Below are positions 50,091 through 59,250 of a stretch of DNA of 64,000 nucleotides, piece after piece; position 1 is the first letter of the stretch, and every line of letters starts with the position of its first letter. The stretch comes from an uncultured Clostridia bacterium. Its GTDB lineage: Bacteria; Bacillota; Clostridia; Oscillospirales; Ruminococcaceae. The stretch spans positions 1-64,000 of the forward strand of contig CAMVNQ010000011.1 of assembly GCA_947168885.1 (NCBI GenBank). Reading direction: 5' to 3'. The notes under the pieces are model-generated. The model ran no database searches. It saw only the letters and a program-made list of their open reading frames with translations, and was not told the DNA's origin. A program made the position numbers and the translations under genes.

Positions 50091-51350
50091 TTGCTAAAAT
50101 ATCTGATCTCGACTACAGAGCTTCTGATAACCGCGGCTATCGGTATCGGGCTGATACTCGCGTTTGTCAGGCTTTCATATAGCGCACGGGAAGGTAAGAT
50201 CGCTGTGATCGCCGGTTTGTGCGCGGGTTTTATCGGCGCAGGTATCATGTCTTTTATGAAGAACGCGACCAAGTTCGTAGATACTGCGCTTTGTAACCTG
50301 TACATATTCAGTATATCTCTCGGGCTTCTGGTCATATTCTTCATATCAGCTGCACTTCGTAAAAAGCTGCCGAAGAGCTGTGGCATTATCTCGCTGGTCT
50401 CATTGACGCTGATACTTTCGTCAATGCTGCTTTACGCGCTTCCTGATTGGTTCGGTTATCCTTACACGATATGGCTGAACGAGAACTCGGTCGTATCTAC
50501 AACGATGCTGTTTAAGAATATAGGCTCGGTGCTCGGCGGCGTTCTTATGCTCATAACCTGCCTCGCTGTAAGAGCAGGTGCATCGAGACTTTCAAAGACG
50601 ACTGCTTTTGTGATCATGACGCTTGTTCTTTCAGTGAATGCGCTGAGACAGATCACCGTCATCATCAATGTGCTTATCACCAAGCGTTTCATCAAGTCAA
50701 ACACATTCCTTTTCAATATCGTAAAATTCTCGTCGAACCATTCTGATGTTTTTATTTACGCAGTAATGGGCATAGCTCTTCTGATACCGTTGGGACTGCT
50801 TATAAAGAGCCTTCGCGCGAATGAACCCTATGACAATCCTGCTCAGAAACGCAGGATAAAGAAGAAATACATAGTTATCCGCCGCTGGTCGGTAACGGTA
50901 GTATGCTGTCTTATTATGTCCGTACTCAGCATGACTGTTGTGAAAGCGTATGTTAATAAGCCTGTTGAACTTTCCCCTGTGGAACATGCACCAGAGATTG
51001 ACGGCAACATCTGTGTATCATTCGATATGGTCGATGACGGGCATCTTCACCGTTTCGGCTACAACACGGAAAGCGGCAAAGAGATACGCTTTATCGTTAT
51101 CAAGAAGCCCAATTCCTCATCTTACGGAATAGGTCTCGATGCCTGCGATATATGCGGTGAAACGGGATATTATGAAAAGGACGGTCAGGTCGTCTGCAAA
51201 CTATGCGATGTTGTTATGAACATCAACACCATAGGTTTCAAGGGCGGCTGTAATCCGATAGTCATTGACTACCGCATAGAAAACGGCACGATATACGTTC
51301 CCATAGCGGGATTGCTCGAACATGAGAGCGAATTCAAGGGAAGGATGTGA
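50091..51350 (+). CDS. DUF2318-domain membrane protein of the P19/FTR1 system
   Basis: A 419-residue protein with about eight hydrophobic helices, then an extracytoplasmic C-terminal domain with Cys motifs CDICGETGYY, CKLCDVV and GFKGGCNP, as in DUF2318 proteins of P19-type iron clusters. The Cys set could hold iron-sulfur or take part in electron transfer. The start is TTG 50091, after TGGAGGGAG. It corresponds in position to Cj1660 of the Campylobacter cluster (family knowledge). Its role in moving iron is not settled. Confidence 0.88.
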   Translation: MLKYLISTTELLITAAIGIGLILAFVRLSYSAREGKIAVIAGLCAGFIGAGIMSFMKNATKFVDTALCNLYIFSISLGLLVIFFISAALRKKLPKSCGIISLVSLTLILSSMLLYALPDWFGYPYTIWLNENSVVSTTMLFKNIGSVLGGVLMLITCLAVRAGASRLSKTTAFVIMTLVLSVNALRQITVIINVLITKRFIKSNTFLFNIVKFSSNHSDVFIYAVMGIALLIPLGLLIKSLRANEPYDNPAQKRRIKKKYIVIRRWSVTVVCCLIMSVLSMTVVKAYVNKPVELSPVEHAPEIDGNICVSFDMVDDGHLHRFGYNTESGKEIRFIVIKKPNSSSYGIGLDACDICGETGYYEKDGQVVCKLCDVVMNINTIGFKGGCNPIVIDYRIENGTIYVPIAGLLEHESEFKGRM

Positions 51351-51356
51351 TGCGGT

Positions 51357-52643
51357 ATGTTTTTCAGAATGATATTCGGAACACTTTTCAGACAGTGGAA
51401 GAAAATGCTGATGATCGCGTTCACTATAGCCCTCGGCGCATCTCTTGCGACTGCAATGTTAAGTGTAATGCTTGATGTGGGCGATAAGGTAAATCAGGAG
51501 CTCAAGACCTATGGTGCGAACATCACTGTCGTTCCGAAAGAAAACTCGGTCCTGTCTTCTCTTTATGAGGTAGAGGGTGAAGGCGGCACCGGAGCATTCC
51601 TTCGTGAGGACGAACTCGGAAAGATCAAGACGATATTCTGGGCTTTCAATATCATCGACTATGCGCCGTTCATCAACGCGTCTGTAACACTTGACGACGG
51701 AACAAAAGCGTCTGCGGTAGGAACGTGGTTCAATCATCACATGGAACTCCCTACGGGTGAGCAGCTCGATGCCGGTGTAAAAAGCATGAGAAGCTGGTGG
51801 GAAGTAATTGACGGAAAATGGCTCGATGAGCAGACAGGCGGTGAAAACGGCGCAATGGTCGGAAAAGCGCTTGCCGAAAAGCTTGGGATAAAATCGGGCG
51901 ATACGCTGCATCTTAACGGTACGGTATCCGAACTCACGCTTGACGTTGTCGGAGTTTTCGATGCGGGCGGCGAAGAAGACGACAAGATATTCATGCCGAT
52001 AGATACGGCTCAGTCTCTCGACGGCCTGGACGGAAAAATCGACAGTATCGAAGTCAGCGCTCTTACCACTCCGGAAAACGACCTTGCCATAAAGGCGGCA
52101 AAAGACCCTAAATCCCTTACTATAGCACAGTATGAAACATGGTACTGCACGGCGTATGCAAGTTCGATATGCTATCAGATACAGGAAGTCATTACCGATT
52201 CGGTAGCCGCACCCGTAAGACAGGTGGCGGATTCCGAAGGTGCTATACTCGAAAAGACACAGCTCCTTATGACGCTGATAACGATACTAAGTCTTGTCGG
52301 AGCGGCGCTCGGTATATGCAACCTTGTCACCGCGAGCGTTATGGAAAGAAGCGCGGAAATCGGACTTATGAAAGCGATAGGTGCGCAGAATTCATCGGTA
52401 TCGGGACTCGTGCTGACAGAAATAATGGTGACAGCAATATTCGGCGGGACTGCGGGCTTTTTCGCAGGCTGGGGTTTCGCGCAGATAATCGGACATTCGG
52501 TGTTCGGCTCGGCTATAGCGATGAGACCCGTGGTCATACCGCTTGTCGCGGTGCTTGTGGTTATCGTGACACTGGCTGGATGCATACCGGCGATAAGAAT
52601 GCTTCTGCGGCTGAGTCCGTGTGAAGTTCTTCACGGAAGATAA
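51357..52643 (+). CDS. FtsX/MacB-type ABC permease
   Basis: A 428-residue permease with helix 1, a large extracytoplasmic MacB-like domain of about 220 residues and three C-terminal helices (SLVGAALGICNLVTASVMER, MEIGLMKAIGAQ-type loop, CIPAIRMLLRLSP). This topology is that of mechanotransmission ABC systems rather than a classical importer. It begins six bases after the DUF2318 gene and pairs with the next permease and the ATPase at 53815. Equivalent genes are found in other P19/FTR1 clusters. Confidence 0.9.
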   Translation: MFFRMIFGTLFRQWKKMLMIAFTIALGASLATAMLSVMLDVGDKVNQELKTYGANITVVPKENSVLSSLYEVEGEGGTGAFLREDELGKIKTIFWAFNIIDYAPFINASVTLDDGTKASAVGTWFNHHMELPTGEQLDAGVKSMRSWWEVIDGKWLDEQTGGENGAMVGKALAEKLGIKSGDTLHLNGTVSELTLDVVGVFDAGGEEDDKIFMPIDTAQSLDGLDGKIDSIEVSALTTPENDLAIKAAKDPKSLTIAQYETWYCTAYASSICYQIQEVITDSVAAPVRQVADSEGAILEKTQLLMTLITILSLVGAALGICNLVTASVMERSAEIGLMKAIGAQNSSVSGLVLTEIMVTAIFGGTAGFFAGWGFAQIIGHSVFGSAIAMRPVVIPLVAVLVVIVTLAGCIPAIRMLLRLSPCEVLHGR

Positions 52644-52656
52644 TGGGGGCGGCATC

Positions 52657-53811
52657 ATGAATAAAAGAAAAATGTTTTTGCGGATGATAACCGCTTCGCT
52701 GATACGCCGCAGATCAAGAATGATAGTTGCGCTGTTGTCGGTCGCAATAGGTGCGGCAATACTTTCGGGGCTCGTTACGATATATATCGATGTTCCGAGA
52801 CAAATGGGCGCACAGTTCCGTAACTATGGCGCGAATATGATCTTCACACCGACCGACGGACAGTTCACAAGCGATGACATAACCCGCGGAAAGTCATATA
52901 TTGACAGCAGGGAGATAGTCGGCGTGACCCCTTACCGCTATGAATCGGTAAGAATACATGAGCTCCCGGTTATGGCGGCAGGAACGGATATGGAGCAGGC
53001 GAAGCTTACAAGCCCTTACTGGTCTGTCGAGGGTGAGTATCCGTCCGGAAACGGACAGATACTTCTTGGCGCAAGCCTTGCAGAGCAGTTCAGGCTCGGA
53101 ATAGGTGATGAAGTGACGGTAAACTATACACCGGAAGATAAGGACAGAGCAGAGGGTGAGACTGTACTTGACAACACAAAGGATATGACGGTCGTGGGGA
53201 TACTCGAAACAGGCGGACCCGAGGAAGATTATGTGTATATCCCGATGACGGATCTTGAGGAGCTTACCGGGATTTCCGGACAGATAGACATAGCGGAGCT
53301 TTCGGTATCTGCAAAATCCGACAAGCTTAAAGAATATGCCGATAAGATAAGCGCGAACGTTCCGGGTGTAAGCGCAAGACTCGTCAAGCGTGTGACGGAG
53401 TCGGAATCCACGGTGCTTACGAAGCTGCAGGCGCTTGTGCTTCTCGTGACTGTCGTGGTGCTTGCACTTACGATGATATGTGTCGCGACGACAATGACGG
53501 CGGTAGTAACGGAGCGCCGCAGAGAGATAGGTCTGCGCAAGGCGATAGGCGCATCAAACGGCGGTATAATCGCGGAGTTTATGGGTGAGGGAATAATGCT
53601 TGGCGCGATAGGCGGAACGATAGGTGTTGTTCTCGGATTTATCTTCGCACAGCAGGTCAGCATCAATGTATTCAGCAGTTCGATCTCATTCATGCCGCTG
53701 CTCATACCGATAACGATACTTGTGTCCGTTGCGGTGACAGGTGTTTCGTGCCTGCTTCCGATAAGGAGCGCTACACAGGTCGATCCGGCGCTTGTACTGA
53801 AAGGAGAATAA
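52657..53811 (+). CDS. FtsX/MacB-type ABC permease, second
   Basis: A 384-residue permease of the same type as the preceding gene. It has an N-terminal helix (MIVALLSVAIGAAILSGL), an extracytoplasmic domain, and three C-terminal helices with the conserved loop REIGLRKAIGASNGG. ATG 52657 is preferred, with GGGGGCGG upstream; an in-frame ATG at 52621 overlaps the previous gene. It probably forms a heterodimer with the 51357 product. Confidence 0.9.
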   Translation: MNKRKMFLRMITASLIRRRSRMIVALLSVAIGAAILSGLVTIYIDVPRQMGAQFRNYGANMIFTPTDGQFTSDDITRGKSYIDSREIVGVTPYRYESVRIHELPVMAAGTDMEQAKLTSPYWSVEGEYPSGNGQILLGASLAEQFRLGIGDEVTVNYTPEDKDRAEGETVLDNTKDMTVVGILETGGPEEDYVYIPMTDLEELTGISGQIDIAELSVSAKSDKLKEYADKISANVPGVSARLVKRVTESESTVLTKLQALVLLVTVVVLALTMICVATTMTAVVTERRREIGLRKAIGASNGGIIAEFMGEGIMLGAIGGTIGVVLGFIFAQQVSINVFSSSISFMPLLIPITILVSVAVTGVSCLLPIRSATQVDPALVLKGE

Positions 53812-53814
53812 GTT

Positions 53815-54519
53815 GTGAGTCTGCTTGAACTAAAAAATATCTACAAAATATACGGGGATCTTCATGCGCTTGACAATGTGAATCTGAAGGTCGAAAAAGG
53901 TGAGTGGCTCTCGATAATGGGACCGTCGGGTTCAGGTAAGAGTACGATGATGAACATTATCGGATGCATGGATAAGCCGAGCAAGGGAGAAGTCCTGCTT
54001 GACGGAGTTGATATAGCGAAGGAGAGTTCTAAGAATCTCACTGCGATACGCCGCGACAAGATCGGGCTTATCTTCCAGCAATTCCATCTTGTCGGCTATC
54101 TGACGGCGATAGAAAATGTAATGCTTGCGCAGTATTACCACAGCGTTCCCGATGAAAAGGAAGCTCTCGAAGCGCTTGACCGTGTCGGGCTTGCGGACAG
54201 GGCAAAGCATCTTCCGAGTCAGCTTTCCGGTGGTGAGCAGCAGAGAGTGTGTGTGGCAAGAGCTCTGATAAACTATCCGGAGATAATCCTCGCCGATGAA
54301 CCTACCGGAAATCTTGACGATGCCAACGAAAAAATAGTGGTAGATCTGTTCCATAAACTGCACAATGAAGGTACTACGCTCATCGTCGTAACACATGACC
54401 CTGAAGTCGCGGAGGTCGCGCAGAGAACGGTTTATCTGCGTAACGGAAAGCTCCACAAGGAAACAATAAACGAGAATTTCACAGGGGAAATTAAATTCGT
54501 CAGCGAGGTGGAATTATGA
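53815..54519 (+). CDS. ABC ATPase of the LolD/MacB type
   Basis: A 234-residue ATPase. Walker A is GPSGSGKST, the Q-loop is in GLIFQQFHLVGYLTA, the signature is LSGGEQQRVCVARAL, and Walker B is EIILADEPTGNLDD, with switch His in VVTHDPEVA. All motifs are canonical. It starts with GTG 53815, three bases after the permease gene, with AAGGAG upstream. It powers the two preceding FtsX-type permeases and overlaps the FMN-binding lipoprotein gene by four bases. Confidence 0.95.
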   Translation: MSLLELKNIYKIYGDLHALDNVNLKVEKGEWLSIMGPSGSGKSTMMNIIGCMDKPSKGEVLLDGVDIAKESSKNLTAIRRDKIGLIFQQFHLVGYLTAIENVMLAQYYHSVPDEKEALEALDRVGLADRAKHLPSQLSGGEQQRVCVARALINYPEIILADEPTGNLDDANEKIVVDLFHKLHNEGTTLIVVTHDPEVAEVAQRTVYLRNGKLHKETINENFTGEIKFVSEVEL

Positions 54520-54962
54520 AAAAGCATTATGCTGTGATCGGTATGGCTGCGGCCCTTGCATTGCTCGCAGGCTGCGGAAGCGCTGATGTTGTATATAAGG
54601 ACGGAACGTATGAAGCAAGGAGCGCAGAGTATATCAATGATGACGGCTCCGAAGAGGGAAACGGGTATGGCATAGTGACCGTTACGATAAAGGACGGAGC
54701 TATAGCTGACTGTACGTTCAGAACATATGAGCTCGACGGGACCGAAAAGGGCAAGGACTACGGAATGAAATCGGGAAGTATTGCCAACAAGGATTTCTAC
54801 AATAAAGCGCAGAAGGCTGTCGGTGCTTGCGAAAGATACGCAGAGCAGCTCGTTTTTGCCGGCAAGCCCGACGGTGTAGATGCAATAAGCGGTGCGACGA
54901 TAAATTATCAGCAGTTTGTCGAAGCTGCGGAAGCAGCTCTTTCGCAGGCGGAACAGAAGTAA
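54516..54962 (+). CDS. FMN-binding lipoprotein with a flavinylation motif
   Basis: A 148-residue lipoprotein: the signal ends at Cys20 (LLAGC), followed by an FMN-binding domain. Near the C-terminus is DAISGATINY, matching the D-x-x-S/T-G-A-T/S sequence to which ApbE attaches FMN covalently through the last Thr/Ser. It would therefore be an extracytoplasmic flavin carrier. No apbE gene lies in the window, so the transferase would have to be encoded elsewhere. Coupling to the ATPase gene (ATGA overlap) places it firmly in the iron operon. Confidence 0.9.
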   Translation: MKKHYAVIGMAAALALLAGCGSADVVYKDGTYEARSAEYINDDGSEEGNGYGIVTVTIKDGAIADCTFRTYELDGTEKGKDYGMKSGSIANKDFYNKAQKAVGACERYAEQLVFAGKPDGVDAISGATINYQQFVEAAEAALSQAEQK

Positions 54963-55465
54963 TGGTGCGCGGTCTGAAGCATATCGCGGTCTGTCATGCG
55001 GGAATAGTATTGCTTGCAGTAATGCCGTTTGCGATTGCAGGAGGTTTCTCGGTGATTTCAGGCGGAACGGATGCTGTGTCATCCGCTTCTGTCATTATCG
55101 ACAAACCCTCGGGTTGCTACACCGTGCTTATAAACCGTGACCGTCACAAAAACGGGAACGACCTTGAAGCATGGCATGAGTTCTTTTCGGGCGGAGAGTT
55201 TGAGATAATATTTGACGACATCGAATGTGTGACTCTTCAGGGGGATACAGGTGCTCTTACGCTTGCGCAGAGCTTTATGTCAAGACTTCCCGAAAACCAG
55301 ATGAAGGTGACGACAGGCGATGCCGTGCTCACACTCTCCAAAGCCGAAAACGGACGGTTCGATATGATGATAGTATCTGCCGAAGCTGCGGAAAGATATG
55401 TTTTAGAATCGGTTTACAGCGGAAAGAATGTAGATGTTGTTTCGGTGGAGGACGATACGGTATGA
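54962..55465 (+). CDS. Membrane-anchored protein of unknown function
   Basis: A 167-residue protein with one N-terminal hydrophobic helix (IAVCHAGIVLLAVMPFAIAG) and an extracytoplasmic alpha/beta-like domain (CYTVLINRDRHKNG, FEIIFDDIECVTLQGD). No family was recognised; it is not ApbE. Its ATG overlaps the stop of the FMN-binding gene (TAATG) and its end overlaps the next gene by four bases, so it is an integral member of the operon. Confidence 0.75.
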   Translation: MVRGLKHIAVCHAGIVLLAVMPFAIAGGFSVISGGTDAVSSASVIIDKPSGCYTVLINRDRHKNGNDLEAWHEFFSGGEFEIIFDDIECVTLQGDTGALTLAQSFMSRLPENQMKVTTGDAVLTLSKAENGRFDMMIVSAEAAERYVLESVYSGKNVDVVSVEDDTV

Positions 55466-56010
55466 GAAAGATCAACGCGATACTCGGAATGGTTATATTT
55501 GCTCTCTTCCTGCTGCATATCATCATAGGAAGTCTTCAGCTTTCCGGCTTGATACCGGGCGGGAATATTGTTATGAAGGCAGGCTCATGGCTACTTATAG
55601 CAGCTGTCGGTGTACATACGGTGATCGGTATAAAGCTTACCGTCGATACGCTGACAGCAATAAAGAAATCGGGAGCAAGCTATTTCCGCGAGAATAAACT
55701 GTTCTGGATAAGACGCATAAGCGGATTAGCGGTAATGTTTTTTATTGCGGCACATATAATGCTTTTCATGGGACACGGAAGCGGCGGAGCCTTCCGCCTG
55801 AATGTGTTTGATCTGCCGCAGCTCATAATGTCGATACTGCTTGTGATTTCCGTGCTTGTACATATAGTGACGAATATACGTCCGCTTATGATCGCGCTCG
55901 GTTCACGCGGCGCAAAGGATTTTATTGCTGACATGGCAGTCATATTTTCGGTATTGCTGCTTGTTTCGGGTGCAGCGTTTGTAGTGTATTATGTGAGGTG
56001 GCTGATATAA
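55462..56010 (+). CDS. Four-helix membrane protein, cytochrome b-like
   Basis: A 182-residue protein whose four membrane helices each carry one His: LLHIIIG, GVHTVIG, AAHIMLF and VLVHIVTN. The even placement resembles di-heme cytochrome b subunits of succinate/fumarate reductase type and fits a transmembrane electron conduit. It lies two genes after the FMN-binding lipoprotein, making a heme-to-flavin electron path across the membrane plausible. Heme binding is inferred from the His pattern only. Confidence 0.72.
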   Translation: MRKINAILGMVIFALFLLHIIIGSLQLSGLIPGGNIVMKAGSWLLIAAVGVHTVIGIKLTVDTLTAIKKSGASYFRENKLFWIRRISGLAVMFFIAAHIMLFMGHGSGGAFRLNVFDLPQLIMSILLVISVLVHIVTNIRPLMIALGSRGAKDFIADMAVIFSVLLLVSGAAFVVYYVRWLI

Positions 56011-56927
56011 AGTCCGAAGCGATAAACACGAAAAGAATACTTGCAGTGGCAGGTGCGTTATTTATACTTGCGGTATCCGGCTGCAACGGAACAAGGTATC
56101 ATTACGACGTGCGGCATGATTTTAGTATATCATTCGTAAATTCCGATAAGGTGATCGAAGAGATACGTGACGCGTTTTCGGCGCGAAGTCCGAAGATAAC
56201 AATCTGCTATGAATCCGGTTCAGACAATATGGACGACATATATCCGATGATCGACGAGCTCGTTATGTTCGCAATGTCCGAGACAGATGACCCACGAGAA
56301 GGTGATTATCTTTATCATCAGTACGGAGGTTACCGCACAGAATACAGTTACGAAAAAAACGGAGACAGGTTCGTCTATACAATAGATATTTTCCCTGAGT
56401 ATTTCACAACTCCGGAACAGGAAAAGCTCGTTGACGAAAAAGTTTCGGATATAGTCACGGCACTCGATATTGACGGCAAAAGCGAGTATGAGAGAATAAG
56501 CGCCGTGTATAACTATGTTTATGAGAATGTGAAATACGATAAGGTGCACAAAAAGAATCCGTACTATCATCTTAAATCAACGGCGTACGGAGCGCTTGTA
56601 AACGGCTGCGCCTGCTGCCAGGGTTACAGTGTGCTTGTTTACAGACTTCTTCGTGAGGTCGGGATAAATTCCCGTATCATTACAGGAAATGCAGTTTTCG
56701 GAAATGAAACCGAATATCACGCATGGAATATCGTAGAGTTAGCCGGTGCTTATTACAACGTTGACGTGACATGGGATTCACACCGCGGTACACACGATCA
56801 TTTCCTGAAAAGCGATGAGGATTTCTCGGAAACACATATACGTGACGAAAAGTACTCAACTGCGGATTTCTGTGAGAAATATCCTATGTCACAAAAAAAC
56901 TATATCAACCAAGGAGACATATTATGA
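55998..56927 (+). CDS. Transglutaminase-like lipoprotein
   Basis: A 309-residue protein with a lipoprotein-type signal ending at Cys29 (AVSGC) and a transglutaminase-like cysteine-peptidase core. The triad is Cys in GCACCQGYSVL, His in EYHAWNIVEL and Asp in YYNVDVTWDS, all present. The start is GTG 55998, overlapping the previous gene by 13 bases; a later start is possible but would lose the signal. Its role in an iron operon is unclear; cell-wall or protein cross-link processing is the family theme. Confidence 0.85.
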   Translation: MADIKSEAINTKRILAVAGALFILAVSGCNGTRYHYDVRHDFSISFVNSDKVIEEIRDAFSARSPKITICYESGSDNMDDIYPMIDELVMFAMSETDDPREGDYLYHQYGGYRTEYSYEKNGDRFVYTIDIFPEYFTTPEQEKLVDEKVSDIVTALDIDGKSEYERISAVYNYVYENVKYDKVHKKNPYYHLKSTAYGALVNGCACCQGYSVLVYRLLREVGINSRIITGNAVFGNETEYHAWNIVELAGAYYNVDVTWDSHRGTHDHFLKSDEDFSETHIRDEKYSTADFCEKYPMSQKNYINQGDIL

Positions 56928-57340
56928 ATAACATCAAAAGCAGAGCAGGCGGTATTATCCTGTTCATTCTGAGCATTGCTCTCACAGTCGGCATAAAGCT
57001 CATATTCCCGGCTTGCGGGCCGCATGACGACGGTTCGTTCATGAACTGTCACTGGGCGGAGCAGGCTGTATTCGGTTCGGGTATAGCACTAACGACGGTA
57101 TCCTTGATAGTGCTCATTTTCGGCAGCAGCAAAGTGTCACTCGGTGCTTCGCTCGCGATGATACCGACAGCGGCAGTTACTGCATTGATCCCTGATGTAT
57201 TTATCCCGCTCTGCCGGATGCCGATGATGCGGTGTCATACGATCATGCATCCCGCAGTTATCGTTATATCATGTCTTATTGCGGTCACTGCACTTGTGAA
57301 CGCGGCAGTGATCATCAGGAAAAAGGAAAGAAGCAAATGA
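56924..57340 (+). CDS. DUF4418-like membrane protein
   Basis: A 138-residue protein with four hydrophobic helices and conserved-looking Cys/His positions in extracytoplasmic loops (FPACGPHDDG, FMNCHWAEQA, PLCRMPMMRCHT). This is the DUF4418 layout, a family often encoded beside FtsX-type permeases in anaerobes. The Cys/His set may bind a metal. It overlaps both neighbours by ATGA. Confidence 0.78.
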   Translation: MNNIKSRAGGIILFILSIALTVGIKLIFPACGPHDDGSFMNCHWAEQAVFGSGIALTTVSLIVLIFGSSKVSLGASLAMIPTAAVTALIPDVFIPLCRMPMMRCHTIMHPAVIVISCLIAVTALVNAAVIIRKKERSK

Positions 57341-58542
57341 AACTTACCGAAAGCCTTTCGTTCAAAAATATAAAAGGGAGACCGGCGAGGTCACTCGCGC
57401 TGACGATCCTTACTGCGATAATGGCAGCATCTATAGTTGTCGGAACGGTCACAGTTACAAGCCTTAAAACGGGTCTTGGAGCTCTCGAATCGCGGCTTGG
57501 TGCTGATATTATGGTAGTTCCCGCGTCTGCTGCGTCAAAGAAGAATTTCGAGAATATCGTCCTTCAGGGAAGCAAGGGTTATTTCTATATGGACAGGACG
57601 TATTACGACAAGGTTGCAGAACGCGAGGGCATTGAAAAGATCTCTGCACAGCTCTTTCTCGCGTCCGCGAGCGCGGGATGCTGTTCGGTCCCTTTACAGA
57701 TAATCGGCTACGATCCCGAAACGGATTTCACGGTATCTCCGTGGATACGCAAAAGTACGGGCGGTGAACTCGGACTGCTCGATGTAGTCGTTGGCAATGA
57801 TCTGAGTGTTTTTGTCGGTGATACGATAACGTTCTACAATGTCAGATGCAATGTCGTGGCGAAGCTCGACAAGACCGGTACCGATCTCGATACCGCAGTC
57901 TATACGAATACGGACACGATAAAGAGGCTGATAGAATCGTCGCTTGAACTCGGTATGAACGATTTCAGGGATATTGATCCGGACAAGGTCGTTTCCTGCA
58001 TACTTATAAAGGTCGCGGACGATCACCCCGTGGACGAAGTGCTTAATGACCTTAATCTGCACGTTCGCCGTACTAAATCGTTCAAAACGAAGGATATGAT
58101 CTCCGGTGTTTCGGACAGTCTTATCGGTGTTTCCGGTATTATCGGAATACTTATGTGTGCGGTCTGGCTGCTTGGTCTTGTGATACTGTTTCTCGCGTTT
58201 ACGCTGTCGGTCAACGAGCGCAGAAAAGAATTTGCTGTGCTTCGTATTGCGGGAGCCTCACGCAGAAAAATATCGCGGACGGTCGTATCAGAGGCTCTTA
58301 TAATAACGCTTGGAGGAAGTATCGCCGGAACTGCGGCAGGACTTCTGATAATGCTCCCGTTCAACGGACTTATCGAGGAGAGCATGGGTCTTCCTTTTCT
58401 GCTTCCTGAAGCATGGGTGATAATCGTTCTTTGTTTCGCAGCCATAGTTGTTTCTGCTGCTGCGGGAGCAGCTTCGTCAGCGTATTCCGCGCACAGAGTA
58501 AGCAGACTCGATGCCGGACTTGTACTGAGAGGAGATAACTGA
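57337..58542 (+). CDS. FtsX/MacB-type ABC permease, third
   Basis: A 401-residue permease with one N-terminal helix (ALTILTAIMAASIVVG), an extracytoplasmic domain and three C-terminal helices with the loop RKEFAVLRIAGASRRKI. ATG 57337 overlaps the DUF4418 stop. It is not closely similar to the two earlier permeases and has its own ATPase directly downstream, so it is likely to act as a homodimer in a second ABC unit. Confidence 0.9.
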   Translation: MKLTESLSFKNIKGRPARSLALTILTAIMAASIVVGTVTVTSLKTGLGALESRLGADIMVVPASAASKKNFENIVLQGSKGYFYMDRTYYDKVAEREGIEKISAQLFLASASAGCCSVPLQIIGYDPETDFTVSPWIRKSTGGELGLLDVVVGNDLSVFVGDTITFYNVRCNVVAKLDKTGTDLDTAVYTNTDTIKRLIESSLELGMNDFRDIDPDKVVSCILIKVADDHPVDEVLNDLNLHVRRTKSFKTKDMISGVSDSLIGVSGIIGILMCAVWLLGLVILFLAFTLSVNERRKEFAVLRIAGASRRKISRTVVSEALIITLGGSIAGTAAGLLIMLPFNGLIEESMGLPFLLPEAWVIIVLCFAAIVVSAAAGAASSAYSAHRVSRLDAGLVLRGDN

Positions 58543-59222
58543 TGATAATAACCGGAAACAATGTAAGCAAGGAATTTATCCGTCAGGGCAAAGGAACAAA
58601 CAGATTTGTCGCTGTCAAACAAACGCAGATCCGGATAGAAGAAGGAAAACTGACATTGCTTACGGGTCGTTCGGGAAGCGGAAAATCCACGCTCCTGAAT
58701 ATGCTCGCGGGGCTGCTTGCGCCGACTTCCGGAACCGTGATGTACGGTGACGACGACATCTACAGTCTTGATGATGAAAAGCTGTCGGCGTTCCGTATGG
58801 AGAATATCGGGGTTATCCCACAGGGACAGACCGCCGTCGGAACTCTGACCGTTATTGAAAATATATGCCTGTCATATATGCTGAAAGGCGCTGATGATCG
58901 TGCGTCAGTATATTCCTACGCCCGTGAGCTTATGGCTCGGTTCGGTATCCCGGAGCTTGAAAACGAGCTCCCGTCGGCTCTTTCTGGCGGCGAGCTCCGA
59001 AGAATGGCAATAGCACGCGCTATGATACGAAAGCCCGGTGTGATCTTTGCAGATGAACCGACCTGCGACCTTGACGACGAGAACACAGAACTTGTTCTGA
59101 AAATCCTTAAGAATACAGCAGAAAACGGTACGTCGGTATTTGTCGTGTCTCACGAAAAAGATGCAGCACAATACGCAGACTTCTGCTATTCGATGAATGC
59201 CGGAGAAATAAGCGCATTGTGA
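58542..59222 (+). CDS. ABC ATPase partner of the third permease
   Basis: A 226-residue ATPase. Walker A is GRSGSGKST, the Q-loop is in GVIPQGQTAVGTL, the signature is LSGGELRRMAIARAM, and Walker B is GVIFADEPTCDLDDEN, with switch His in VVSHEKDAA. All motifs are intact. Its ATG shares a base with the permease stop (TGATG). It belongs to the LolD/MacB ATPase group. Confidence 0.93.
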   Translation: MIITGNNVSKEFIRQGKGTNRFVAVKQTQIRIEEGKLTLLTGRSGSGKSTLLNMLAGLLAPTSGTVMYGDDDIYSLDDEKLSAFRMENIGVIPQGQTAVGTLTVIENICLSYMLKGADDRASVYSYARELMARFGIPELENELPSALSGGELRRMAIARAMIRKPGVIFADEPTCDLDDENTELVLKILKNTAENGTSVFVVSHEKDAAQYADFCYSMNAGEISAL

Positions 59223-59250
59223 TCCGGCTTTGGTTCAAGGAGGGAAAGCA

